Below are positions 1 to 8,967 of a stretch of 64,000 nucleotides of DNA, piece after piece (positions within the stretch are counted from its first letter, which is position 1; each line of letters opens with the position of its first letter). The translations under genes were made by a program, and so were the position numbers. Location: positions 309,400-373,399 of the forward strand of contig NZ_FUZT01000003.1 in NCBI RefSeq assembly GCF_900167445.1. The letters are read 5' to 3'. This stretch comes from Maledivibacter halophilus. GTDB taxonomy: Bacteria; Bacillota; Clostridia; Peptostreptococcales; Caminicellaceae. The notes below the pieces were generated by a model. The model was not told where the DNA came from, did no database searches, and saw only the letters and a list, made by a program, of their open reading frames with translations.

Positions 1-628
1 CAAACTCTGGAGAGAAGATAACTGGTGGATTGATATCTTGATTTACTGAAAAGTTCCTTCCATTATATATGTCAAATATCCACTTCTTTAAAGTAGAATC
101 TAAATAGATGTGCCAGCCTAGATTTGTAATTCTACTTATGCTCTCTAATTCTTCAGCTAAATTTTTATACCTACTTTGCCATTTGATGCTTTTCCCTCGA
201 TTTTTATTTGGAGCAATCTCAAGGTTAGGAAATTCCATACCAGGGATGAGCAAGCAGTTTCTTTCTACATAATGCTTCATAACTGTTTCTGCATCTGCTT
301 CAATTGTATCTACGGCCTGGTTATCTGGTGGAATAGTAATTCTTTGTTTTGCAATAGCCCCTAGTGTATAACCTCTAACTGTTAAGATTTCCTCTCCTTG
401 TTCATTTGTCTTTACTTCTTTGTGCCTTATAACCCCAACCTTATATTTATCTGCCCCAAGCATGATTAATCTATTGATATCAAGCTTATCAGCGTTTTGT
501 ACCTTTGTATTGGTAACCAGCTGAAACTCTCCATAGGAGTAATACTTCCTTAAAAAAGAAAAGGAAAGATAGTTGTCTACCTCTCCTTGTAAATCTAGTG
601 TTGGTGATAATATTCTAATTGGTTTCAT
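1..628 (-). CDS. Gp37-like phage tail protein (3' end outside the window)
   Basis: Open reading frame entering from the left edge; about 209 N-terminal residues are visible and the C-terminus is missing. The start ATG (626-628) directly follows the stop of the upstream gene (TAAATG), with GGGAGA just before. The N-terminus (MKPIRILSPTLDLQGEVDNY) followed by an aromatic-rich stretch (YYSYGEFQLV) and a later VGVIRHKEV / LTVRGYTLGAI segment fits the siphovirus ReqiPepy6 Gp37-like family, found in tail-tip regions of Gram-positive phages. In that position it would be part of the tail tip or baseplate that contacts the host. Family assignment is from recognition of the pattern; the role is inferred from position after Dit and other tail genes. 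Confidence 0.7.
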   Translation of the reverse strand, partial: MKPIRILSPTLDLQGEVDNYLSFSFLRKYYSYGEFQLVTNTKVQNADKLDINRLIMLGADKYKVGVIRHKEVKTNEQGEEILTVRGYTLGAIAKQRITIPPDNQAVDTIEADAETVMKHYVERNCLLIPGMEFPNLEIAPNKNRGKSIKWQSRYKNLAEELESISRITNLGWHIYLDSTLKKWIFDIYNGRNFSVNQDINPPVIFSPEF

Positions 629-844
629 TTAGTTATCTCCCAAGTTTTCATCAAAAACAATATCTCCATATTTAAGTTTAAAATGGTGAATATTATTTTG
701 CCAATTTTCACCGGCTAATTCATCAAGTTGACTTTTTTCAGTATCAAATAAAACCATTGCAGGATCGCTTGTTGAATACTTAAGCGTAGCATATCCAACA
801 GCACGGATTTCTCCATCAATTTCCTTTAGTATTAAAGTTACCAT
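629..844 (-). CDS. Small hypothetical phage tail-region protein
   Basis: 71 residues, start ATG preceded by GGTGAAAGC. It opens with a beta-rich stretch (MVTLILKEIDGEIRAVGYAT) and has an acidic tail. I do not recognise a family. It sits 10 bp after the 516-residue tail protein and abuts the Gp37-like gene, so it is translated within the tail-tip block. A small structural or assembly role is a positional guess only. Confidence 0.6.
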   Translation of the reverse strand: MVTLILKEIDGEIRAVGYATLKYSTSDPAMVLFDTEKSQLDELAGENWQNNIHHFKLKYGDIVFDENLGDN

Positions 845-854
845 GCTTTCACCT

Positions 855-2405
855 CTATTCCTCTAACCAGATTTTATAAATATAGACATTGCTAGTATAG
901 GTGTTTGATGTGCTATCCTTAGCTCTAGCACCAGCTCCTATATGATAAGTTCCTGTGAGTTCACTAATATCTAACTCATCAATCTTCCTATCAAAGCTAT
1001 TTGATACACTTAGTTTAAAGTTCGAATCATGAACACCCGTAGTTTTAGAATCAATCAATCCAAAATGACCGTACCCATAAACACCGCTGGCAAGACTCTC
1101 CCATTCTATCTTCAGCTTACTATACTTTGTTATATCAACCTTTGAATCCGTAACAAATTGTCCTGACCTATATGCAGTGGATGATGGATTGACATATACT
1201 CTTAATCTATCAGTCTCATAATAAAAGCTTGCACTGGGCTCTATGTTTATTTGCTCAAAAATACTATCCCTAACACCTATAAAGTTCGTAAACATTTCAT
1301 CTTTCCACATGTTTATAAACAGTAATGAATATTTTTGTGCATCCTGTTTATACCATTCAATTAAAGTTTCATTGCTTAGAATTAAATTGCTTGTTAATAA
1401 ACTACTGGTCAAAGCCTTCCTGGCGATATAGTTTTCCAATAATTTATTCATTAGAAATTCTGTTGAAAGGATTTTAAATGATACTACTTCATCATTTACA
1501 ACATCTTCAATTCCTGAATAGTAAAAAGCATTTAAACCCTTATCATGTTCTTGTTCTGTCCATCCTACTAACATTTTACCCGTCAGCATTTCATTGCTTT
1601 GTCCAATGGGATATGACCATAAATCGGCACCGTAATAAATTGCATCTCTAGCTACAGAGCTGTTTGCAACATTAGTGCAGATATCTACATTATCTTTCCA
1701 ATGCTCATAATTTTCTGCAATAAACCTACCATCGGTTTGTATACTAACGCCATCATATTTAATATGCTCAGGATACTGCTCTGAAAACCAGTAATGGAGA
1801 GGAAAACTGGTCATAGAATAAATACAGCCATCTGTTCCTTGAGCAATCCACCCTAATATTACTCTCTTTACCTCTTCCCAATAATACTCTAAGACAATTT
1901 CCCCACTTACATCCTCAACTTCTCTACTTCTTCTCAATTTCATAATGTTACTCGGAATATCAAACCAATAGTCCCCAGTTACAGGGTTTTCAGGTTCAAA
2001 CCTTGAATACGTTAGTTTCTTCTTTATACTATAGCCAAAACTCATAGTCGCACCATCATTATTTAACTCTGCCCAAATGAAATAGGCTTTGTCTGGGCTT
2101 TCTGGCATCTCTAAAACATAAGTCCCATAGTGAGCAATCGAACGATTAACAAATAATCCACCCGTTACTCCTAAAGCAAAATTGATAATAAGGCCTACCC
2201 TACCACCTGTTATATTAAGCTTTCTTGAATACTCTAAACTCTGCATATAAGACGGTTTGCCATTAGCATAGTGAGGTCCACTTAAAACACCACCACTAAC
2301 ATAAAGTTGATTAGTTAAACCCATATATCCATCAAAACCAAAAGGTAGAGGGGATACTCTCACTCCTTGCTCCATTGTTCCAAGTTCATTTTTTCTAATG
2401 TCCAC
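855..2405 (-). CDS. Phage tail-tip/appendage structural protein
   Basis: 516 residues, no signal peptide, rich in aromatic and beta-prone segments. No catalytic motif is visible. It contains WAQGTDGCIYSM-like and GQSNEMLTGKMLVGWTEQ stretches, and a C-terminal part (about residues 400-516) that reads like a beta-sandwich carbohydrate-binding-type domain (FYYETDRLRVYVNPSS, then DITKYSKLKIEWESL, GYGHFGLID and YTSNVYIYKIWLEE). This arrangement would suit a receptor-binding or side-fibre protein. It lies between a 332-residue structural protein and small tail-tip genes, all with spacings below 20 bp. Function is inferred from position and fold impression; a search against phage receptor-binding proteins would decide. 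Confidence 0.55.
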   Translation of the reverse strand: MDIRKNELGTMEQGVRVSPLPFGFDGYMGLTNQLYVSGGVLSGPHYANGKPSYMQSLEYSRKLNITGGRVGLIINFALGVTGGLFVNRSIAHYGTYVLEMPESPDKAYFIWAELNNDGATMSFGYSIKKKLTYSRFEPENPVTGDYWFDIPSNIMKLRRSREVEDVSGEIVLEYYWEEVKRVILGWIAQGTDGCIYSMTSFPLHYWFSEQYPEHIKYDGVSIQTDGRFIAENYEHWKDNVDICTNVANSSVARDAIYYGADLWSYPIGQSNEMLTGKMLVGWTEQEHDKGLNAFYYSGIEDVVNDEVVSFKILSTEFLMNKLLENYIARKALTSSLLTSNLILSNETLIEWYKQDAQKYSLLFINMWKDEMFTNFIGVRDSIFEQINIEPSASFYYETDRLRVYVNPSSTAYRSGQFVTDSKVDITKYSKLKIEWESLASGVYGYGHFGLIDSKTTGVHDSNFKLSVSNSFDRKIDELDISELTGTYHIGAGARAKDSTSNTYTSNVYIYKIWLEE

Positions 2406-2419
2406 CTGTATCCCTCCCT

Positions 2420-3418
2420 TTAAGCATCAGCACCGAATGCTGTAAAATCAATGTCTTTTTCAGTTACTTGAGCGATTAATTTTGTGTTTTCATCTAATAG
2501 AAGTTTTCTCCCGATAATCTCAAAGATGAAACGAGCATTTAGCTCACCTTCCCAGATTCTACTTTTTAATCCTGTAGTATTAGCCCAGGGTGGGTTCTCA
2601 CCTAAGTAATCCCTCATCACATCATCATAGCTTGTTGTATTTGCATCTAGTTCTGCCAGTGCGACCTCCGAGTTTTCTATCCTTCCATATACCTTATATC
2701 CCCTAGCTCCTATCACAGGACTCCATGATAAATTAATATAATACTCGTCATTCATACTGGGATGGCAGTCTGTTAGAATAACTATTTCTGATGCTAGGGT
2801 TTCTCCCGAATCATCTAGAGCTGTTACTTTATAGGCATAATCCTTTCCTTCTACTCCACCGTGGAATAGTTTCTTTATTTCTTCAATTGTTAAAGGTTCT
2901 TCCCCAGTACCACTGGCCTCTGCTACAAAGTTTTGCTCTCCACTTATTTGTATATTTTCAATTGCTGTGGCCACAAGGCTTGCTTTATTAGCCTCATCAT
3001 CTAACAGACCATCACTATTTGTTGCTAAGATAATTCTTAAATCCTTGCTCTCTTCTCCAATAATATTTGCAGTCAAAGGCTGGTCTGTAAGGGGTGTTGT
3101 TATAACCTCTATTGTATATTCATTTCCTTCAAGTCCTGGCTTTTTAACCCTTACATCGACTGCTCCATTAATACCAGAACCTATAACTGCTGCAGCTCTT
3201 CTGCCATGGCCATGATCACCTACCTTTATGGCCTGAAAGTTTGAAGGTGCTTTTAACATATTTCTGTTTTTAGATGCTAGGGCTATTATAATCCTCGAAC
3301 TGTTAAAACCTCGATTTAGGATATTAATATCAACAAGAGCTTTTGCTCCTTCATCATTTACCCAATCAAGCCACTCATAGGTATTTGGATTAGTCATGGT
3401 GTACGTTTTAAGGCCCAT
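2420..3418 (-). CDS. Phage tail structural protein with a fibronectin-III-like domain
   Basis: 332 residues. The middle (about 190-280) looks like a fibronectin type III domain: YAYKVTALDDSGETLAS, then YINLSWSPVIGARGYKVYGR and TTSYDD. FnIII domains are common on surface-exposed phage tail proteins. The N-terminal third is beta-rich (KALVDINILNRGF, RIIIALASK) and the extreme C-terminus ends DIDFTAFGADA. The gene is 14 bp from its downstream neighbour and follows the 260-residue protein by 14 bp, so it is in the tail-tip operon. A baseplate or fibre-adapter role is inferred. Confidence 0.6.
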   Translation of the reverse strand: MGLKTYTMTNPNTYEWLDWVNDEGAKALVDINILNRGFNSSRIIIALASKNRNMLKAPSNFQAIKVGDHGHGRRAAAVIGSGINGAVDVRVKKPGLEGNEYTIEVITTPLTDQPLTANIIGEESKDLRIILATNSDGLLDDEANKASLVATAIENIQISGEQNFVAEASGTGEEPLTIEEIKKLFHGGVEGKDYAYKVTALDDSGETLASEIVILTDCHPSMNDEYYINLSWSPVIGARGYKVYGRIENSEVALAELDANTTSYDDVMRDYLGENPPWANTTGLKSRIWEGELNARFIFEIIGRKLLLDENTKLIAQVTEKDIDFTAFGADA

Positions 3419-3432
3419 TATTTATCCCTCCT

Positions 3433-4215
3433 TTAGCCAAATATAATAGCATTTACTATATTGTTGTGAGCCGAGTTATCATCTTCATGTTCTTTAAACT
3501 GTGTCCTCGTAATTAAATTTGTTGTGTCTTGTATTTCATTAAACCACTTTTTCCATTCAGTATAAAACTCTCCATCAGGCTCACTTAATTTATCTCCCAC
3601 CCACTGTATCCATTTAGATACAAACTGTTCGAAGGATAGATTAGCTTCTTGCTTTTTAACGTTAAGATAATTTATCCATTCATTAAATATTTGTGTAGTA
3701 TCCACCTGTTCAAAAAGATGAGTTGTAATTCCACATACCTCATGATTAAGTCTTTCATCAATAATTTGATAGTCTTCAATAAACGACTTCCCAGTAACAA
3801 TTTCTACTTGAGCTAATGATATTTCATAGGTATTATCATTTCTAGTTATCTCGGGTGCTACTGGGCTTTCAGCTGGAATACCTTTTAATATAAAAGCCTT
3901 GACGTATCTTTTATCTAAAGACTTATCAAGGCGAATTACAATTCTATCTATTCTATTTAACACTGAATCTGCTGCATCAAGTGTCAGCTTTAAATCCTCA
4001 CTTTCAATTTTATATAAATACCCTTCAATCCAGGCATAGCCTTCCTTTATATTGATGGACATATCTGTTCCAGTAGTAGTTACTCTTAAATTATCTCCAC
4101 CATTAAAGATACCATTAGATATTAACTGTCTAAAATACTCTGCAAATTCATCTGCTGTATAAAATCTTTCATCTTCTCCATCTATGGAGTCAAAGAACAT
4201 ATACTTTTCAGCCAT
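3433..4215 (-). CDS. Phage structural protein, baseplate upper protein-like
   Basis: 260 residues. The N-terminal segment (FFDSIDGEDERFYTADEFAE) followed by a GYAWIEGYLYKIESEDL module resembles the start of many Clostridium and Lactobacillus phage structural proteins that follow Dit. The C-terminal 100 residues are helical, with several tryptophans (IFNEWINYL, FVSKWIQWV, FYTEWKKWFNEI), suggesting a trimeric coiled shaft. It lies between the distal tail protein and the FnIII-containing protein. No enzymatic motif is seen. Part of the tail tip or baseplate by family resemblance and position. Confidence 0.65.
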   Translation of the reverse strand: MAEKYMFFDSIDGEDERFYTADEFAEYFRQLISNGIFNGGDNLRVTTTGTDMSINIKEGYAWIEGYLYKIESEDLKLTLDAADSVLNRIDRIVIRLDKSLDKRYVKAFILKGIPAESPVAPEITRNDNTYEISLAQVEIVTGKSFIEDYQIIDERLNHEVCGITTHLFEQVDTTQIFNEWINYLNVKKQEANLSFEQFVSKWIQWVGDKLSEPDGEFYTEWKKWFNEIQDTTNLITRTQFKEHEDDNSAHNNIVNAIIFG

Positions 4216-4229
4216 TAAAGCCCTCCTTC

Positions 4230-5057
4230 CTAAATATATCTATTTCTCCATTTAACAGTAACTCTAGTTTTTATGCTGTCATTATTACTTTCATAGCTTA
4301 GGATATTATCCCCTGGAGTTAGACTCCAAAATACACTATCTAAATCTATATAGTGAAAGGCATTATCTCCGTTAATCCTTACATACTTTTCTCCAAATGT
4401 AGTGGAAATAGAAAGCACATCATCTTCACCAAGACTTCTATTAACTCTAATAAATTCTCCTGTAGTCATATTGATAACTGTAGGATTAGTAGCTGGACCA
4501 TTAAATTCAATAATTACTGGAGTAGCCACATCTCCATCATTAATACATTTCCTTCTAAAGCCTCTATTGGAAAAGTTGGTGGGAAGTCTTAAGTTAAATT
4601 TAATACCTCCCATAAGATAAGACATCTCTCTACTTTCAGTAAAACTATCCACCCAAAATGGATTATGACAAATTAAGTGTATTAAATACTTTTGATAGAA
4701 TAGTCCTCTGCTTCCTTCACTACTTGGAAAGATAGGTGTAGTTTCTACTACAGCTTTTATTTCTTTTCCTTGATGGAGAATAGTTACTTCACCTAACTTA
4801 GGATTTAACACCCTCTCCATCTTCCTTTTATATTCAGCCACTTTTCTAGGTTCATTTCTTGTAATAATTATCCCTTCAATGGAGATGGCTCTAATGCCTA
4901 GTGTATTGTCAATATATGTGGAGCCATCTTGTTTAGGCGACTTCTGACTTTCTATATCAACTCCAAGGGCTTCGTCTATCTTCTCCAAATAAAACGGAGC
5001 CTGATTACCTAATATAATCTGCTCCCCCTTAGTATTTTTAATTATTAAATTTTCCAT
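4230..5057 (-). CDS. Distal tail protein (Dit / Sipho_tail family)
   Basis: About 275 residues. The N-terminus (MENLIIKNTKGEQIILG) and the HNPFWVD motif near residue 155 are typical of Sipho_tail (Dit) proteins, which form the hub joining the tail tube to the tip. The C-terminus has the expected beta-sandwich pattern (PVIIEFNGPATNPTVIN, then FWSLTPGDNIL). ATG at 5057 is preferred because AGGTGA lies six bases upstream; a GTG at 5066 directly after the tape-measure stop is the alternative and adds three residues. It directly follows the tape-measure gene, the standard siphovirus order. Confidence 0.88.
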   Translation of the reverse strand: MENLIIKNTKGEQIILGNQAPFYLEKIDEALGVDIESQKSPKQDGSTYIDNTLGIRAISIEGIIITRNEPRKVAEYKRKMERVLNPKLGEVTILHQGKEIKAVVETTPIFPSSEGSRGLFYQKYLIHLICHNPFWVDSFTESREMSYLMGGIKFNLRLPTNFSNRGFRRKCINDGDVATPVIIEFNGPATNPTVINMTTGEFIRVNRSLGEDDVLSISTTFGEKYVRINGDNAFHYIDLDSVFWSLTPGDNILSYESNNDSIKTRVTVKWRNRYI

Positions 5058-5066
5058 CTGTTTCAC

Positions 5067-8000
5067 CTACCATTCAAGAGCTAATTCTTTAGATGCATTT
5101 TTAATTTTTCTAGCGGTTTCATATGGAGATAATGGAGCAGGGCTGTTGATAACTATATTTTGTGTTATACCCTTATCCCCAGAAAGCATCTTTTTAGTCA
5201 CATTATCATCATATATCTTACTACCTCTTGGAAGTTCTACAAGCTCTGGACCAAGTTCTCCTACCATAGTAAGACCGCCTTGAAAGAAGCTAGTTCCACT
5301 AAAGTTTTTAGCTGGTCCACCTGATACTGCTTGTGATATATTCTTAGTTATGTTTTCAAATACGGTAGTGAAGGTAGCCTTCTTATCCTCCACCTTTTGC
5401 TTATTCCAATCTACTAATGCAGATATTCCATCTTTAATAGAACCTACAACAGTAGAAAAGGCTTCTGATACTTTACTTGCCATAGCTGGAAATTTATCTA
5501 ATGTGGTGGAAAGCATAGAGGAAGTTTTACTAACCCATTCTGATTCCGAATCTGTTATGGAGTCTATTATCTTTCTCTTTATATCATTTGCTTTTTCATT
5601 TATTTCAGATTTAATATCTTTCCATTTATTTTCTGTATCAGTTTTAATTTCAGACCATTTATTAGATACATTTTGTTTAATTTCCTGCACTTTAGTGGCT
5701 GTATCTGTCTTCATATTAGTCCATTTGTTTGCTAGATCTGTCTTAATGTTTTCCCACTTTTGTGATGAATCTTTCTTTATTTCTTCCCATTTCTTACTTA
5801 CATCTTCTTTTATTTGTCTTGATTTAGTGGATATATCATCTTTCATCACTTGCCATTTTGTCTTAATTTCACCAGTTTCCCAATCTACCTGATTCACGTG
5901 TTCTTTAGCTTGAGCCTTTGCTTCCTTTACTACTTTTTCATGCATCTCTTCAGCTTTCTTAATGGATTCATCTTTCTGACGAGTAGCTTCCTTTATTAAC
6001 TTATCTGCTTGATCTTTAGTAATAGTTCCAGCTTCATCTCTTTGACGGATAATTTCTTTAATGACATCATTGTATTGTTCTTCAGCAGCAAGGATTGCTC
6101 CATCCTTTTGCTCTATACTATTTTTAACTACTTCTGCTGCTTGTAGAGCTGTAATTTCTCCAGCTTGAGCCTTCATCCTTTCCATAATAGCTTTCGCTTC
6201 TACTTCATTTTCAGATAAAACCTTAATCCCTGTATCCACCATTTCTCTTTGAATGCTATTTATTTCTTCCTGTTCCTCTTTAGTTAATGCTCTCTTCTCA
6301 GTAGATGCTAGATCTAATATTTCTTTTATCCTTGCTTCTCCATCAGCTATACTTTGTTTTCTATTTTCATAGCCTTCTTGCATATTATTTAAAATCTCAT
6401 CTTGTTCTTCTTTAGATAGGGATGTACTGCTCGTTACAAAGTCTTGTATTTTACCTAAAGATTCTTCATGGTGTGTATCTAGTCCAGCTTGAACCTGCTC
6501 TGCCATCTGTGAAAAGTTTGATGTTATCCCATCTGCCATTTCTTTAGTAACTTCCTGACCACTCCAAGAGAGCTGATTTAAAGCTAGAGTTGCTTCATCA
6601 TTTAGTTCTAGAAACCCACCTACAGCTTTCTTGGTAGATTCCGATACCTCATCTCCAAATAGTTCTATTGCAGGGATATTTTCCTCACTTAAATGTTTAT
6701 ATAATGCAACCCCTCCAACTACTGCAGCTCCAATGGCTAGTGTCCATGGGTTAAGGAGTAAGGCTCCTGCTTTAGCAGCTATTCCTGCAGCACTAAATCC
6801 TGTAGCCATTCCACTTGTAGCAACTGTAGCTGTAGCAGCTCCTGTTTTTAATCCAGCCAAAGCTATTGATGCTTTAGAAAAGGCACTAATAACAGTACCT
6901 GCTCCACCTATAAGCTTTCCACCAAGGATTAATAATGGTCCTATAGCTGCTGCAAGAGCTGCTACTTTCACTATGGTTTCTTGTGTAGCTGGACTAAGAT
7001 TTGCAAACCATTCTACTGCAAGCTGTAACTTTTCTACTAGGGTTTGTAGGTGTGGAACTAGGATTTCAAATATTTGTATTCCTACACCTTCAAGGGCTGA
7101 TTTTAATTTAGTAATCTCCCCCTGAAGATTATCCTCCATAGTTTCAGCCATCTCTTTAGCTGTTCCTGTATACTCCCTTGTGGCCTGTGTTAGTTTTTCA
7201 TAATCTTCTTCACTTGCATTAATAATTGAAAGCATTCCAGCCATAGCTTCTTTTCCAAATATAGTAGCTGCATATTGGGCTTGTTGTTCCTCGGAAAGAT
7301 TAGCAAACTTTAATCTTAATTCATCCATGACGTTTTTAAATGGAAGCATCTCTCCGTTGGCATCAGTGATTGATATTCCTAAGTCGTCCATCGCTCCTGC
7401 CATATTACTTGTTGGGTTTGCTAAGTTTGCTATGGCAGTTTTTAGTGATGTTCCTGCTTGAGATCCTTTTATTCCTGCGTTAGCCATAAGGCCTAGTGCA
7501 AGGGCTGCATCCTCTGCTGAATAATTAAGAGCACCAAAAAGAGGAGCCACATATTTAAATGACTCCCCAAGTAAACCTACATTTGTATTACTGTTTGATG
7601 ATGCACTGGCTAGTAGGTCTGCAAATTCCCCTGCCTGTCTGGCTTCCATTCCAAAGGCAGTAAGGGCATCGGTGACAATATCAGAAACTGAACCTAAGTT
7701 TTCACCACTTGATGCTGCAAGCATCATTACCCCTTCAAGCCCATCTAGCATTTGATTTGTATCCCATCCAGCCATGGCCATATATTTTAAGGCTTCAGCA
7801 GATTCAGATGCAGAGAACTTTGTAGTAGCACCCATCTCTTTAGCTTTTTCCTCTAGTTTCTCTAAATCATTACCTGTAGCACCACTAATAGATTGGACTT
7901 CACTCATACCTGCTTCAAAATCAGACCCTACTTTAACAGCTGCAGCACCAAGACCAACTAAGGGAAGTGTAATCTTTTTAGTTAGATCCTTTCCTACTGA

Positions 8001-8450
8001 CTCCATTTTCTTGCCCACATCTTGCATCTTCTGTCCAACAGGCTCTAGAGCTTTGGCTAATTGATACCATCCTGAGGATTGAAGTTCTATCTCTTTATTT
8101 AGACTATTTAAGTCCTGTTCCATGGAAACTAATCTAGTTCTTGCCTGATTTAATTTTATTTCAAGTTCCTGAGTTGCCTTAGCATCTTTACCCTTAGTCT
8201 CTACTGACTTTTGATGTGCTGCTTCTAGAGCCTCTACCTTTTGTCTTTGAAGCTCTGTTTGTTTAGTTAGGCTGTCTGACTTTAATTTCAGCCCATCTAA
8301 TTCCTTACCATGCTTTCCCATCTCGGCACTTGCAAGTTTAAACTCAGACTGAACCTTCTTCATCTCTCTATTTAGATTACCTATTCCATTTTGAAAGCCA
8401 GTAGAATCTAAACCTACCACTACATTTAATTGTCCTATTTCCTTTGCCAC
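5067..8450 (-). CDS. Phage tail tape measure protein
   Basis: 1127 residues, GTG start at 8450 with GGTGAGGTG upstream. The TP901-type core is clear at about residues 165-300 (VKVGSDFEAGMSEVQSISGA, then LAASSGENLGSVSDIVTDAL). An N-terminal coiled coil (about 1-135) precedes it. A hydrophobic Ala/Gly-rich segment at about 480-580 could form membrane-crossing helices during DNA injection. Residues about 860-960 carry nine tandem 11-residue repeats with consensus KWxxIKxDxxx, a hendecad coiled coil. Its length sets tail length; an 1127-residue tape suggests a tail of roughly 150 nm if the usual scaling holds (inference). It sits between the frameshifting chaperone genes and Dit. Confidence 0.95.
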   Translation of the reverse strand: MAKEIGQLNVVVGLDSTGFQNGIGNLNREMKKVQSEFKLASAEMGKHGKELDGLKLKSDSLTKQTELQRQKVEALEAAHQKSVETKGKDAKATQELEIKLNQARTRLVSMEQDLNSLNKEIELQSSGWYQLAKALEPVGQKMQDVGKKMESVGKDLTKKITLPLVGLGAAAVKVGSDFEAGMSEVQSISGATGNDLEKLEEKAKEMGATTKFSASESAEALKYMAMAGWDTNQMLDGLEGVMMLAASSGENLGSVSDIVTDALTAFGMEARQAGEFADLLASASSNSNTNVGLLGESFKYVAPLFGALNYSAEDAALALGLMANAGIKGSQAGTSLKTAIANLANPTSNMAGAMDDLGISITDANGEMLPFKNVMDELRLKFANLSEEQQAQYAATIFGKEAMAGMLSIINASEEDYEKLTQATREYTGTAKEMAETMEDNLQGEITKLKSALEGVGIQIFEILVPHLQTLVEKLQLAVEWFANLSPATQETIVKVAALAAAIGPLLILGGKLIGGAGTVISAFSKASIALAGLKTGAATATVATSGMATGFSAAGIAAKAGALLLNPWTLAIGAAVVGGVALYKHLSEENIPAIELFGDEVSESTKKAVGGFLELNDEATLALNQLSWSGQEVTKEMADGITSNFSQMAEQVQAGLDTHHEESLGKIQDFVTSSTSLSKEEQDEILNNMQEGYENRKQSIADGEARIKEILDLASTEKRALTKEEQEEINSIQREMVDTGIKVLSENEVEAKAIMERMKAQAGEITALQAAEVVKNSIEQKDGAILAAEEQYNDVIKEIIRQRDEAGTITKDQADKLIKEATRQKDESIKKAEEMHEKVVKEAKAQAKEHVNQVDWETGEIKTKWQVMKDDISTKSRQIKEDVSKKWEEIKKDSSQKWENIKTDLANKWTNMKTDTATKVQEIKQNVSNKWSEIKTDTENKWKDIKSEINEKANDIKRKIIDSITDSESEWVSKTSSMLSTTLDKFPAMASKVSEAFSTVVGSIKDGISALVDWNKQKVEDKKATFTTVFENITKNISQAVSGGPAKNFSGTSFFQGGLTMVGELGPELVELPRGSKIYDDNVTKKMLSGDKGITQNIVINSPAPLSPYETARKIKNASKELALEW

Positions 8451-8474
8451 TTACACCTCACCACCTTTTGGCAT

Positions 8475-8500
8475 AAAAAATACACCTAACTCCTAGGTGC
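8475..8500 (-). terminator. Rho-independent terminator after the tail chaperone genes
   Basis: On the minus strand CACCTA and TAGGTG pair around a short loop, followed by TATTTTTT. It overlaps the stop of the frameshift-extension frame and lies about 25 bases before the tape-measure GTG, so it may limit transcription of the long tape gene. Confidence 0.65.
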
Positions 8501-8655
8501 TATAAAATATCATCAATATATACTTTTTCACTTCCAAGCTTTCTAGTTAATAGCTTCAAATAATACATCATATCCATGGAGTCAATTTCATTTAGTGTCC
8601 AGCCTTTATCTAAAAGTGCTAGGTAGAACTTATCTATAAATTCTTGGGGCTCCAT
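8500..8655 (-). CDS. Tail assembly chaperone extension (gpT-like, made by -1 frameshift)
   Basis: A 51-residue frame from ATG 8655 (MEPQEFIDKFYLALLDKGWT...) with an acidic, helical character (WTLNEIDSMDMMYYLKLLTR). It is in the -1 frame relative to the upstream 99-residue gene. Its frame stays open back to the slippery site at 8673-8679, joined by six codons. In lambda-like and Gram-positive siphoviruses the gpG/gpGT pair is made by such frameshifting, and the extension binds the tail tube subunit while G binds the tape measure. The likely product is therefore the fusion over 8500-8966; independent initiation at ATG 8655 is less likely but possible. Confidence 0.8.
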   Translation of the reverse strand: MEPQEFIDKFYLALLDKGWTLNEIDSMDMMYYLKLLTRKLGSEKVYIDDIL

Positions 8656-8666
8656 GGCATTCCCCT

Positions 8667-8966
8667 CTATTCGTTTTTTTCATCACCTTTAGTTGTCTCT
8701 GTCATTTGTCCAACTACTTCATTGATGCATTTTGTGATAGTAGGAATTAAATCTTTTGATGAAAGGCCATCATAGACATCATCTCTTGTAAATTGATTAC
8801 CAAACAGCTCAACAATATAGTCAATCAGCTTATCCAACTCTTCAGGTGAAAGACTCTCAAAGTTTATTCCATTTGATACTTCTATAGTTCTTCTAACCAT
8901 TCTAGCTGATATAAATGAAGCTACATAAGTTTTATCCTTCTTATCTCTTTTTAATATAATCTCCAT
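8667..8966 (-). CDS. Tail assembly chaperone (gpG-like)
   Basis: 99 residues, located between the major tail protein and the tape measure, the invariant place of the tail chaperone. Helical, with a charged C-terminus ending GDEKNE. The last codons contain a run of seven A bases read as GAA AAA AAC, a slippery heptamer, and the stop TAG follows one codon later. The family binds the tape measure during tail tube polymerisation and is absent from virions. Identification rests on position, size, the frameshift signal and general resemblance to Gram-positive tail chaperones. Confidence 0.85.
   Translation of the reverse strand: MEIILKRDKKDKTYVASFISARMVRRTIEVSNGINFESLSPEELDKLIDYIVELFGNQFTRDDVYDGLSSKDLIPTITKCINEVVGQMTETTKGDEKNE
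8673..8679 (-). other. Programmed -1 ribosomal frameshift site (A_AAA_AAC)
   Basis: The minus-strand sequence reads GAT GAA AAA AAC GAA TAG in the chaperone frame. A_AAA_AAC is a classic -1 slippery heptamer. After slippage the codons read CGA ATA GAG GGG AAT GCC ATG GAG, entering the open downstream frame that ends at 8500. Confidence 0.88.
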
Positions 8967-8967
8967 A

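Noticed and set aside
5350-5892. 180-residue open frame on the plus strand inside the tape measure gene
   Set aside because: It mirrors the hendecad-repeat coding region of the tape measure gene; composition and lack of a ribosome binding site mark it as antisense shadow.
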